DNA from: Undaria pinnatifida
Lineage: Eukaryota; Sar; Phaeophyceae; Laminariales; Alariaceae
Assembly: GCA_012845835.1 (NCBI GenBank)
Contig: JABAKD010000002.1
Coordinates: forward strand, 17,135,629-17,199,628
Direction of reading: 5' to 3'
Length of the DNA stretch: 64,000 bases
Both the position numbers and the translations under genes were made by a program. The notes beneath the pieces are model-generated. The model worked only from the letters and a program-made list of their open reading frames with translations, searched no databases and was not told the origin of the DNA. This document shows, piece after piece, positions 46,301-54,879 of this stretch. Position 1 is the stretch's first letter. Each line of letters opens with the position of its first letter.

Positions 46301-48275
46301 AGCAGCAACAAGAAGAAGAAGAACAACAACAACAACAAACAGGTACGCACGTGCCAATATATCCCTGCTATTAACAACTGGCAAGGCAGGAGTATGTTTT
46401 TATCACGTATCCACACACTCACCGAGGGAAAACTTAAAAGGCAAGTAACGGCAGCTAGCTGTGCACTCGTAGGCTTGCTCTGTAGTCGTAGGGCTTTGGT
46501 GAGAGAGAGGGCGTGCTGTGTGTATACCTCGTGTGGTGGATTGCACATGCAAAGGAGAAACTGGAGTAAACAGAGATCATACATCATGCTCACCTGTCCA
46601 TTAGCATAATCTCCTGGAGAATGGCGTGTTCAGCGTGAGTTCCCTGTTGGTGGAGTACGATACGGGTTGCTGGGTAAGGGTTCATGGACGCCAAAAATAT
46701 TATGGCACGTTTCAACTGCGCGAACCCACGACAAATTACTAGTTAACTGCGCTATAAGCCAATAACACAAATGACCATCTAATCACTTAATCGAGGCTGG
46801 CATGGCGCTACACAGTGCAATAGTGCGGCAGGTACTTAGCCAGACCAGGTCGGAAAATAAGGCCCGCTTGTTCGGTGCTGTGCACCAGACACGAAAGCCT
46901 GCTCTACCGGTATTTCTGTGTTTCTTGCTTGCCTCTTACTGCAGGGGGAGGTCTCACTGAGAACGGAACATCTCTTCCTGATAAGCAACAATGAGAGCAT
47001 CCGGTGGCCGCTCACCTCCTTAGCGCCCTTCACGACAAAGCCGGTTCCCCCGGTAAACTTGAGGGCGGCCTTGTGGTTGGCGCGGTCCACGATGACGATA
47101 TCGCGAATATCCCCGAACCTGCCACCTCCAATCGCGTCGCCGATGCGAACCAAACTTCCTTCTTCTGCGTCGATAACGTCGAGGAGAAAGATCACGCCCG
47201 CCTCGCCGAGCTCGACGATCCTGCGCAACCTATTGGCACCCGTGTTTTCGAGGAGGGGGGTGTCGAACCCCGGGAGAAATGGGGGGTGTCCCTCAAGCAA
47301 GTATCCTTTGTTATCGCTCTCGTCTTCCTCGTCCTCGCCTTCGGTCTCGTCACCCTTGCCCTCGTCTTCGTCATCTTCATCTATATCCCCCTCCTCCTCA
47401 ACGTATTCCTTCTCCTCCACCTCCCTCTCAGTCTCTGCCGCCTGCTCTTTCTGCTCCTCCGCCCCCCCCTTACGCCCCCCCTCTATATCTCTGTTCTCGT
47501 TCTTTTCCCCTTTCCCCTCCTCCGTTCCGCCCTCCTCCCTTTCCCCCCCCTGCCCTTCTCCCCCACCCCCCTCGGCTAAGCCTTCCCAAATCACCTCCAC
47601 GGCCCCCTCCACGACCTCCTCCCTCTCAACTAATCCCTTCCTAACCACCTTCACGACCTCCTCCTGTCTCTCAATTAATCCCTCCCCAATCACTCCAACG
47701 ACTGCCACCTCTCCCTCTTCTCCCTTCTCCCCTCCCTCTCCCCCAGTTTCCTTCTCTGCGTCTCCGTCCTCGTTTCCCCCCTCGCCCCCCTCTTCCTCTT
47801 CTTCCTCCGCCCCTTCCTCTCCCCCCACCTCCAGTGCGTCCTCCCTTTCAAATAATGCCTCCCCAACCATCTTCACGACCTTCTCTTTCCTCCCAACTAA
47901 CCTCTCCCCAATCACCTCCACGATCTCCACCTTTTCCTCTTTCCCCCCTTCTCCTTCCTCTCCCCCCGACTCCTTCCCTGCCCCTCCTTTTTCTTCCCCC
48001 GTCCCCTTCCCTGCCCCTCCGTCCTCACCCCGCCCCTCACCGCCCTCCTCCTCTTCTTCCTCCTCTTTGTCTTCTCCATTTCCTGATACTACTCCTAACC
48101 CTTCCTGCCTCCATTCCTCCTCCTCTTCCTCGTCCTTCTCTTTCCCTTCTTCCTCCTCTCTAGTCCTCTGAACCACTCCCACCTCTTCCCCTTTTCCTAG
48201 CCCCCCCCTCCCCCCATGGTCTCTTGAAGAGTTACCTCCAGCGGAGGCTATGGTCGATACAATACCATTGAACAT
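40317..48275 (-). CDS. Protein kinase with acidic N-terminus
   Basis: Eight exons read leftwards: 48275-47016, 46643-46594, 45860-45708, 45324-45188, 44034-43805, 43118-42975, 41873-41772, 40619-40317 (TAG); about 792 residues with phase kept at all seven junctions. Residues 1-340 are Glu/Gly-rich with amphipathic VIGEGLIERQEEVVKVV-type repeats. The kinase domain follows: Gly loop GGGRFG (383-388), ALKF with K406, AEHAILQEIMLM helix C, ARHANLMNAV, HND at 507-509 in place of HRD, VKPGN, DLG at 528-530 in place of DFG, and MPPEAW in place of APE. DVYSLGIVAHQLLTG is helix F; LHRDPRLRLP is subdomain XI. Catalytic Lys, Asp and DLG Asp are present, so it is probably an active Ser/Thr-type kinase of unknown subfamily. 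Introns 4 and 7 have GC donors (AG|GCAAGT). The donor at 43805 (AAG|GTCACT) is weak; a GTAAGG five bases upstream breaks phase. The start codon is the first Met of the open frame and is uncertain. Confidence 0.85.
40915..41190 (+). repeat. CTCGGTAATACTGTGCCATAC minisatellite
   Basis: Units of about 20-22 bases (ACCTCGGTAATRCTGTGCCA TACC) occur at 40925-41000 and again at 41110-41185. They are separated by a reversed fragment of the GGTAGCCCCCC element (41010-41085). It lies in the last kinase intron. Confidence 0.7.
42005..42192 (-). mobile_element. AAGGCGG MITE-like element, copy F
   Basis: GGGGTCCCCCAGCACGGCGA at the left and ACTACCTTATTGGGGGACCC at the right, with CCGCCTTCTT, CCGCCTTATTAATTCC and CCACCTTGTAT blocks inside. 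It sits in kinase intron 6 (42974-41874). Confidence 0.68.
42765..42890 (-). repeat. tRNA-like sequence with inverted A-box pair
   Basis: Read leftwards from 42862: GACTACGTAGCTCAGCCGGT (A-box-like) and, about 60 bases on, GTGGGTTCGAGCCCCAC, a perfect 5-bp T-arm. The acceptor strands do not pair, and no credible anticodon arm is seen. At 42863-42890 the plus strand reads GACTCCGTAGCTCAGTAAGT, so two A-box-like 5' ends face away from each other as a near-perfect 17-base palindrome. It is probably a tRNA-derived SINE remnant, in kinase intron 6. Confidence 0.55.
43500..43780. repeat. GATCTGT/ACAGATC dispersed repeat, copy 2
   Basis: GATCACGATCTGCAGATCAT, TGTTGTGTAGGGATCTGCG, GTGCTAGGCCTTGCAGATCG, GCGTGATCTGTAATC, GACCAGGGATCTATCTGTCA and CACAGATCATTGATGG follow the order seen at 5515-5935. 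It is in kinase intron 5. Confidence 0.6.
44425..44515 (+). repeat. GAGTATCACACAC family, short copy
   Basis: CGCGCGATCGGAGTATCACA to GATCTCACAGCTGCTAGCTG GAGTGTATT; only the right part of the family is present. It is in kinase intron 4. Confidence 0.7.
44560..44792 (+). repeat. 19-bp minisatellite AGGTAAGACTCCTACTGTA
   Basis: About twelve units, two of them carrying an extra TGTA. It lies in kinase intron 4 (45187-44035). On the gene strand each unit reads TCTTACCTTACAGTAGGAG, which looks like a polypyrimidine tract plus CAG acceptor. On the plus strand each unit contains AGGTAAGA, which looks like a donor. Confidence 0.9.
45335..45545 (-). repeat. LINE 3'-tail-like fragment
   Basis: 45389-45540 resembles 375-540, the tail beside the LINE remnant, in the same orientation. 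It is preceded by a GGCAGGGAGGCAGGGAGGCA tract at 45340-45385. It occupies most of kinase intron 3 (45707-45325), in sense with the gene, and its G-rich start lies right at the acceptor side. Confidence 0.45.
46230..46345 (+). repeat. (CAA)n with CAG and AAG variants
   Basis: ACAACAACAGCAACAACAAC, CAGCAGCAGCAGCAAC and AAGAAGAAGAACAAC follow each other, in kinase intron 2 (46593-45861). Confidence 0.9.
46712..46768 (-). repeat. Short tRNA-like remnant
   Basis: Read leftwards: GGCTTATAGCGCAGTTAACT (A-box-like), then TAATTTGTCGTGGGTTCGCG (B-box-like). It is too short for a tRNA, with about 35 bases missing from the middle. It lies in kinase intron 1 (47015-46644), outside all exons. Confidence 0.45.
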
Positions 48276-49340
48276 CGAGCAGCTTGTACCGCCGCCACCA
48301 CCACCGCCACCCCCATCGCCTTCGCCGCCCCCATCCCCACCCCCACCCCCACCAAACCAACCTCCGCCCCAGAGCCACTCCCAGCTGCTGCCTCCCCTTC
48401 CCCTGGGCCAGCCCCAGCCCCAGCCCCATCCCCAGCCCCGTCTCCAACAGCCACCTCTACCCCCCCCCCTGCCAATTTCTACCTCATTTGCTGCAGATGG
48501 ATAACAGGGACGAGTCGAATGCTCCTTTCCGGTATCCTCAGAGCTAGATGCTTGGGTGCGGAAGGCATTACAGCTGTGCTTCGACGTGACCTGGGGCGCA
48601 GTGTGGATGGAGGTGGGCGAGGCAGGAAGAGGGCGGGAGGGGGGCGTTTATGGTGCTACTGTAACATGGTCGTGCCGTCATTTTGGGTGACCTTTGTTGA
48701 GGTTTGGGCTCGGGCTTCAAGCGTTTCCGTTTCGTCTATATGCCCATGAAGAAAACGTTGATCCCACGACAAGCTCGGCAGTAACTGGGAAGATTGGGAA
48801 TTATTTGACGAACAATCAATGCGGGGTTTGAAGCAAGAAACGTACGTTTGATTTTGTTTTTGTTTGATATTTTATTGTTTAGCCTTTCGTGCTTTTGGTA
48901 TTTTCGCACTACGAGTAGGCCTTTCGTGTAGCATTATAGTTTCTTTTGTGCCACTGCGTCATTTTTTCCTTTTATTGGCTACTCGTGGGGGGGAAAAGCA
49001 CCAGCAATCTGGGTATAGATTACAGTGTGTCGCCAACTTCATCACGATCGCTTGACAATATTCTCGAGGTGAAAGGGTCACAAGCGCCAAAGCCAAAGCA
49101 GTGAAACATGTGACTGAGGTGGCAGTGCGAAGTAAGTAACTGTCGGCACATTCACGCCTTCAGGTGAACCTGGTTACGATGACCTCAGTTCAGCACAAGG
49201 CACCGTTCGTGCATCAACGACACGTCTAGGACTAGGGTGAGGCTTAGGGTTACTACAGCAATGTTTTGCTCAAACTCCGCAACTGCTAACGCGTATTCTA
49301 ACCCAGAGGGATGCATTCTCTGAACCGTGTGTTGTTTTTC
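48276..49340. other. Region upstream of the kinase start
   Basis: 48290-48470 is a CCACC/CCCCAGCCC-rich low-complexity stretch directly next to the assumed kinase start codon. The frame of the kinase continues open a little upstream as poly-Gly, so a further 5' exon is possible. Beyond 48500 I see no exon, promoter motif or repeat I can name, except a single CTTAGGGTTACT telomere-like word at 49234. Confidence 0.45.
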
Positions 49341-49341
49341 T

Positions 49342-49690
49342 TTTAGTTTCATGCACCTCCTGCAGTCGGGCTTCGTTCTTTCTTCTTATGTCTGAGTTGC
49401 CGCTTCAATTTCGCTACTCTGTTCTCCGCAAAAAATATTTTGGACGCCTCCTCTCTGGCAAACGCCTCGAACTTTGCTGCCTTAGATTCCAAGGCCGTCC
49501 GCTCCTCATCCCCCTACCCGCATTGAGGAGTAGGCGGTCTTGGAAGCTAAGGCTGCAAAGATCGAGGCGCTCGCCGGAGAGGAGGCTATGAAAAGGATTT
49601 TGGCTGAGAACACAAGAGAGAAATTGAGGTGGTAACTCAGAACGAAGAAGAGAGAACGAAGCCCGGCTGAAAGAGGTGCATGAAACTAAA
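49342..49690. repeat. Imperfect inverted repeat of a coiled-coil fragment
   Basis: Left arm about 49342-49512, right arm about 49515-49690, nearly adjacent. On the minus strand the left arm reads ALESKAAKFEAFAREEASKI followed by FFAENRVAKLKRQLR. On the plus strand the right arm reads VLEAKAAKIEALAGEEAMKR followed by ILAENTREKLRW. Both are the same heptad-like coiled-coil peptide, diverged at many sites, with stops in the right arm. After the coil both arms share GAACGAAGCCCGRCTGMARG and GGTGCATGAAACTAAA. RNA across it would form a long hairpin. Confidence 0.75.
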
Positions 49691-50536
49691 AATAGTGCAA
49701 CCGCGCTCTCTACCCTTGAGCGGGGATGGAGAAGGTGATGCCATTGCCCCACCCACCTCCGCCCGTTGTTTGTCGCCACTTCCTCCGACCTTCCTATCTA
49801 TGACGTTGGTGCTGTCGAGCCTGGCTTGGTGGGAGGCGGGTTGCGGGGCCCCCAGAAGATGCTTCAGACGAAGGGTTATACTGCCCACGCCCGCCGACGT
49901 TTCACATATATCCATTTTCTGCCGAAAAGTCGCGCATTCCCTCCCCTTGGGTGGGGATAGAGAAGGTGTTGCCATTGCCACACCCCCCTCCGCCCGTTGT
50001 TCGTCGCCACTCCTTCCGACCTTCCTATCTACGACCTTGGCGTTGCCGAGCCTAGTTGGGTGGGGGGCGGGCTGTGGGGCCTCCAGAATACGCTTGAGAC
50101 GAAGGGCCAAATTGTCCACGCCCATGACTCTTCCACGGCTGGAAGTTTCCTTCAGGAATGTCTTCAGCGCTCGCCTTATCGCCATGCATCTGGCTCCCGA
50201 GCGGTCCAAACCGTTGGCCCTCTGCAACAGCTGGGCAGCGCTGCGCGGGTGTTGCATCTGGCGGCCCGCCCATCGCATTACCACGGCCTCCGGCGTTTTG
50301 GAATATTCCGTAAAGGGGGTCTTCTCCCGATTTGTGAGCGCGTTCAAGTCCGACTCCCCACAGTCGATTAGAACTAGAGGAATTGCTGCCGTAACGTAGT
50401 ACTTTTTGCTGTTTTTGATGTGGTCGACGATATCGCGAAGGAGACCGGCGAACAGGGTGGTGTCGGGAGCGGTGGGAGAGGCGGGAGGAGGAGGACGGAA
50501 CGTAGGAGGGAGAGTCGTGAATTTCAGCGCATCGGG
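49637..50536 (-). CDS. Unidentified open frame with internal duplication
   Basis: A 299-codon open frame without a start codon at its upstream end (first Met at 50347), so it may be an exon or a fragment. Its first part looks protein-like: LFAGLLRDIVDHIKNSKKYY, AIPLVLIDCGESDLNALTN, AVVMRWAGRQMQHPRSAAQL and MAIRRALKTFLKE. Then a 77-residue (231-bp) unit is repeated twice in frame: LALRLKRILEAPQPAPHPTR and ITLRLKHLLGAPQPASHQAR lead the two copies, each followed by VDRKVG or IDRKVG and SP.KGRE. I recognise no family. It lies beside the coiled-coil hairpin, which suggests both come from one gene or transposon-encoded protein. The plus strand also has a 239-codon frame here (49680-50399), which I take as a shadow. 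Confidence 0.4.
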   Translation of the reverse strand, partial: PDALKFTTLPPTFRPPPPASPTAPDTTLFAGLLRDIVDHIKNSKKYYVTAAIPLVLIDCGESDLNALTNREKTPFTEYSKTPEAVVMRWAGRQMQHPRSAAQLLQRANGLDRSGARCMAIRRALKTFLKETSSRGRVMGVDNLALRLKRILEAPQPAPHPTRLGNAKVVDRKVGRSGDEQRAEGGVAMATPSLSPPKGRECATFRQKMDICETSAGVGSITLRLKHLLGAPQPASHQARLDSTNVIDRKVGGSGDKQRAEVGGAMASPSPSPLKGRERGCTIFSFMHLFQPGFVLSSSF

Positions 50537-51849
50537 TCACAACATCGCTGTACATCGGGGCAGGAATGGTGCGACGCTCTTTACTTTCTAAAAACAGTTG
50601 CGCGAGCTACCAGTCAGCGCGCTCTGTAGCGGTTCGCGCAATATCGACCTTGGTTTCGTTCGCACAAGAATTGCTCACGTTGCGATGAAACTCACCGCCG
50701 TAATGCTTCCACCTTTGACAAAAACATACAATGTAGGACGCATGCTACTAAAAACGCGGTATAGGTGGTCCTCATTTTCTGAGGTTTCTCAGTCGAGAGA
50801 GCTGTATGCCTCACGCAAACATAATGGTTGAGAAAACAATAAAAAGTATCACCCGGTGAACAATATCATGGCCCAGCTATAGCATATAATACAACCAATA
50901 ATGTGGCGAAACAAGAAAGAAAAGCCATTTTTTTCCCGAAGATATTGGGTTAAGAAGCCCCGCCATCCAGAAAAAAAATGGCGAAAAAAGTGCTACCCTC
51001 ATCCATCATCGTAGAGCGCATCATTGTATTAGGGACGCCAGGCCGTATTGCTCGCCTTCCAGGGTGCATAGCATTACACTACACTACACTACACGGTGCA
51101 GAGTAGCGTATTCATAAGACGATGCTTGACAACCGTGTCGTAGTCGATAACGCTAAAAACATTCACCTCCTAAATTGCTGGACGCTTGAAAACCGCGAGG
51201 TGGATGATGTTATTAAACGTCTAGTAACACTCACTGGTCTAAATCCTTGAGGTTTGCTTCGTTGCCCTCTTTTAAGCCGCCATTGCCCAACGGGGACGCT
51301 GCGCCCACCCGACGCCTCCCAGGCGGTGACCCCTTGAGCGGCACAAAGGGGCAAGGGATCAACAGGGCATACTGTGAAGCTCAGCTCGGTGGTTTATTCG
51401 CCACGAAGGAGAGCGACGCAATCGTTTTGAGGAGGAAGTAACTGGCGATTCATTGTTTTCGTCAGTATCCGTAAAAGTGTACTATTAATAACGCAAAGCA
51501 CAGCAGTGCCAGACGTCGTGAGGGCCAAGCAAAGAAGTGCCACATTTCTCGTAGCATTATATCATACTTAAATACAAGTACGAGGGAAACTATGTAGTGT
51601 GTCTTACCGGCAATTTCTGTTGATACGTATGATATGCAGCTGGACCAGCGACGGCCGCTATGTATTATCGCCGTTCGCTTGGGTATCCTGTAGATACAAT
51701 CTTTGAGACCGGAGCACAAACGAGTTTATGTGGCAAGTTCTCGATAAACAATACCCCTGACAATACCCACCTCCAAACAATTGTTTTTAATCCCCGCCCA
51801 CACTCTTTGATAGCGTACAACTGACGGGATAGTTGTGACGAAGAGGTGC
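50537..51849. other. No recognised feature
   Basis: I see no exon, RNA gene or clear repeat here beyond a short ACACT run near 51075-51095 and a local duplication of CTTGACAACCG/GCTTGAAAACCG words near 51125 and 51185. Open frames are below 90 codons. Confidence 0.5.
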
Positions 51850-52580
51850 GGTAGACGCATATTAGTCACATGCCCCGAACAAGCAACGTGAGAAAACGTT
51901 GTGCATCGATATGCGTAGGCGGTGCGGCTTAGCAAATCGTCCTTGGGGGCCGAAAAACGCTCGCACAGAGCAGAGACAAAAAAAAAACAATCTGCTACTG
52001 GCGAGAGCAGATGCCTGAAACGCACCACAGGGGCAGAGAGAGAGCATACTCGAAAAAAGCTTCGAGGTGAATTGCGACGACCGGCCGACGCTACCATGAC
52101 CCCTTGCTGCACGGCCGCTCAACGTAGACGGGGCATGGTGGACTCAGGTCGCGGAACAATCTACAGTCGGAAGCGGGACACGATAAAGACATTGAACGGT
52201 GATGCACGTGCAAACAGTGCACATCTCAAGAACATGTCGGCCCAATCAATCCAATTCATAGACCTAGTTCAGGTTTCGCTGCAAATGTTTTTGTTGTTGC
52301 CTGAAGGCCACATGCAACCTGGGGTGGCACCAGCAAGCCTTGCAGATTTGGCCGTTCATTGTTGCCCCTAGAACATCCAGTACGATGTTGCTTCGACACG
52401 GCCAAGCGAAGCAATCCCAATTTCCTGGTACCTGGTATCCGTTGACGCTCTGTTCATGATACTTTTTTACCCAGGGTACAAAGATAGATGCCAGATGTGC
52501 AAGGTATATGTTCGAGCGTTTCACAAACTTCCGGTTCGCGGTTTTCACAGGTAAGTTTTGTGCTGCAAGATCGAAGTTCT
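51850..52580 (+). repeat. Unknown ~1.1-kb repeat, solo copy
   Basis: Ordered blocks GTCACATGCCCC, AATTGCGACGACCGGCCGAC, CATCTCAAGAACATG, TGTTTTTGTTGTTGCCTGAA, GGTGGCACCAGCAAGCCTTG, CCCCTAGAACATCCAGTACG and GAGCGTTTCACAAACTTCCG also occur in the three copies at 58480-61975. This copy is diverged and has lost its left part. On the minus strand one frame reads ATMNGQICKACWCHP, with a C..C.C pattern, but no family is recognisable. Confidence 0.7.
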
Positions 52581-53799
52581 AAGATCCAAGATCCAAGATC
52601 CAAGATACCAAAGATACCACTAGTTAATCGGCGGGTTCATGTACGCTTGATGCGGGCAAACGGTGTGGGTTGGTAGTAATAGCATCCACGACAAGGTACG
52701 TCGTACTTGGTACATGTCCCTGGTATGACATCCTTCGATGATCTATCGTATGCATTTTTAACCAGGAGCAAAAACAAAAACACACACCACGTGTTTAGGT
52801 TTTTCTAATGAGGGCATCGGGTGACGAAGTCCCGAAGTCTTTACGAGTGGGTTGGTAGTATCCTCGACGAGGTACAGTGGTACATAATCACGTACAACAG
52901 ACAAGCACAACGGAGTAAGTTGCACAGCAGCAGTGCAAAACGGCGGCAAGTGCCATCACTGCTAAATAAATCTAATGTGCAATGGCAGAACGACAAGTTT
53001 GGTACCACAGAGGGTACTATTAATAAATACATACAAGGGCTTCGCGTGGGAGCCAGCATTCGCCGGCACCCATCATGCTCCGGGTAGGGCAGGGCAGCAC
53101 TTCGACTTGTTCGATTCAATATTCGGTAGGGAGTAAAAGTTGTTACCACGCAACACATAATCTACGCGTGTAGAATGTAAAGTAATGCCAAGAGAGCGAT
53201 ATAGACTAGCACTGGATTACTTACTTCTGCCGCTTCTTGCGTGAATCTGATTCCGAGCTTCAAGATATTTCGTTCGGGTACATCCGAGTCCACGCAGACT
53301 GACCCTCTAGGCTGGCCACGAACAGACGTTTCGAGTGCGTTTTTTGTTGACGTTTCGACTCAACCAAGCATCCAGGGCCAGCAAGGGGGTAGCCATGTAT
53401 GCTACATATTATCTACGTAGCCACTGAGAGGTGCGCACTGAGCCAGCTTCTGCTACACCATGTATAATAGCATCTAGATCCGAGGCTCGCAGACCGACTG
53501 TCTGTGAGTGTATAGTCTGATCGTGTGGAGAGACTTGCTGATGGTATTCCAGGCGTGAAACACGGTGTCGCTGCCTTCGGCGTTCGATTCCTCGAATGCT
53601 ATTACTATGCTGCTACTTATTGCTATCTGGTAGATAGAGTATTGTTTCAATAGTAGTACGCGGTAGCACTGAATTAAGAATTTGGCAGTTAATAATTTCA
53701 GGCTCGAGTTTTAGACGAAAATAAAAAAAACATGTATTACCTGGTATGGTCTTCTTGTCTGATCGCTGGTCGTTCATTGCCCGGGGATCGTACATAAAG

Positions 53800-54790
53800 T
53801 AACCGTCATCTGGGGACGATAGGGTCCCATCCCAGGATCATAATACATTCACACATACATACGTATAAAACTTCGACAACCGTAACCCGGGAACAAACAC
53901 GGATATCACCAGGATCAATTGATAACTCCCCGCACAGTGTGGAAATAATCCCCACCCCACCGACCGGCCGATATCTGATTGGCTGGGGGTCGTGTTATAA
54001 GGCTTAGTTTGGGTAAGCTATTGGTTAACCTTTTGTGCAAGTGGTCAAACGGACTAATACCCCACTAATACCTTGAAAAATGTGGCGTCATCGACAGACC
54101 ATGGATTTGTGGGTCGTGGGTTCGAGTCCCACATCCACCATAATAAACTTTTTCAGACTTTCCCCATGTCGAACTTGAAAAATACTCTCCCCGTTATACC
54201 CAGGAAATGAAACCGCTTGCATGTTGACAGGTCCACCCGTATATCCGGCCGACCTGCTATCTCGCCGTTTTAGGGGGGAAAAGTGATATGAGGCTTAGTT
54301 TGGGTAAGCCATTGGTTAACCTTTTGCAAGTGGTCAAACGGACTAGTCTAATACCCCACTAATTCCGCAACAGTCGTGTATTATAGATCCAGCTCCGCTC
54401 GGGGACGATACGGTCCCATCCCCGTTCCAGAGGTCATTCTGTATCTCTAAAAGTTAGACAAACCGAGGAATAAAGCCGAGTTCTCTCGGGTCATCGCCGC
54501 CCCTCACGGTGTGGAAATCTTCAATTCCGTCGGCTAAAATCGCTGATTGGTTCCAGCTACACAGCGCCGCCCCACCCTAGGAGGATGATAGAGGCTCACC
54601 AACCAATGGGGGGCAGTTCCGTCGCACACGGGGGAGATACGGCCCCATCCCCGATTCAGAAATCCTCTGAATATCTACAGCTTCAACAACGCGGGAACTA
54701 TGACGACGATCTCCCGGGTCGATACCTCCCCGCACGGCGTGTCAACCTCAACCCCATTGACTTATTCGTGATTGGCTGGTAGGCTTTGAC
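53800..54790 (+). repeat. Tandem array with GATTGGCTGG units
   Basis: Three units share GGGGACGATACGGTCCCATC, CAACCCGGGAAYAAA-like, CTCCCCGCACGGTGTGGAAA and CTGATTGGCTGG (at 53805-54000, 54395-54555 and 54625-54785). Between them a 70-base block AGGCTTAGTTTGGGTAAGCT, ATTGGTTAACCTTTTG and GTGGTCAAACGGACT occurs twice (54001 and 54291). ATTGG is an inverted CCAAT box, but no transcript can be assigned. A faint relative is at 29425-29600. Confidence 0.65.
54090..54141 (+). repeat. tRNA 3'-half-like sequence
   Basis: ACAGACCATGGATTTGT can form a 5-bp anticodon stem (with one G-T pair) and a 7-base loop. A 5-base variable region and the perfect T-arm GTGGGTTCGAGTCCCAC follow, then ATCCACCA. No D-arm or acceptor 5' strand precedes it, and position 33 is C rather than T. 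I call it a pseudo-tRNA within the tandem array. Confidence 0.5.
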
Positions 54791-54879
54791 CCTTTAAGCT
54801 TACGATTATTCCGACCGACTCGGGTTTTCTCGCATACTTCTGTATACCAATGCTGTATACGGCAAACATTTACAATGCA

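Noticed and set aside
46918-48171. 417-codon plus-strand frame rich in Ser and Pro
   Set aside because: It is the antisense of the Glu/Gly-rich kinase exon. The kinase Gly loop and Lys are on the minus strand, and phase fits the downstream exons.
54090-54141. Candidate tRNA gene with anticodon ATG
   Set aside because: The T-arm is perfect but the D-arm and the pairing 5' acceptor strand are missing and position 33 is not T. Listed only as a pseudo-tRNA.
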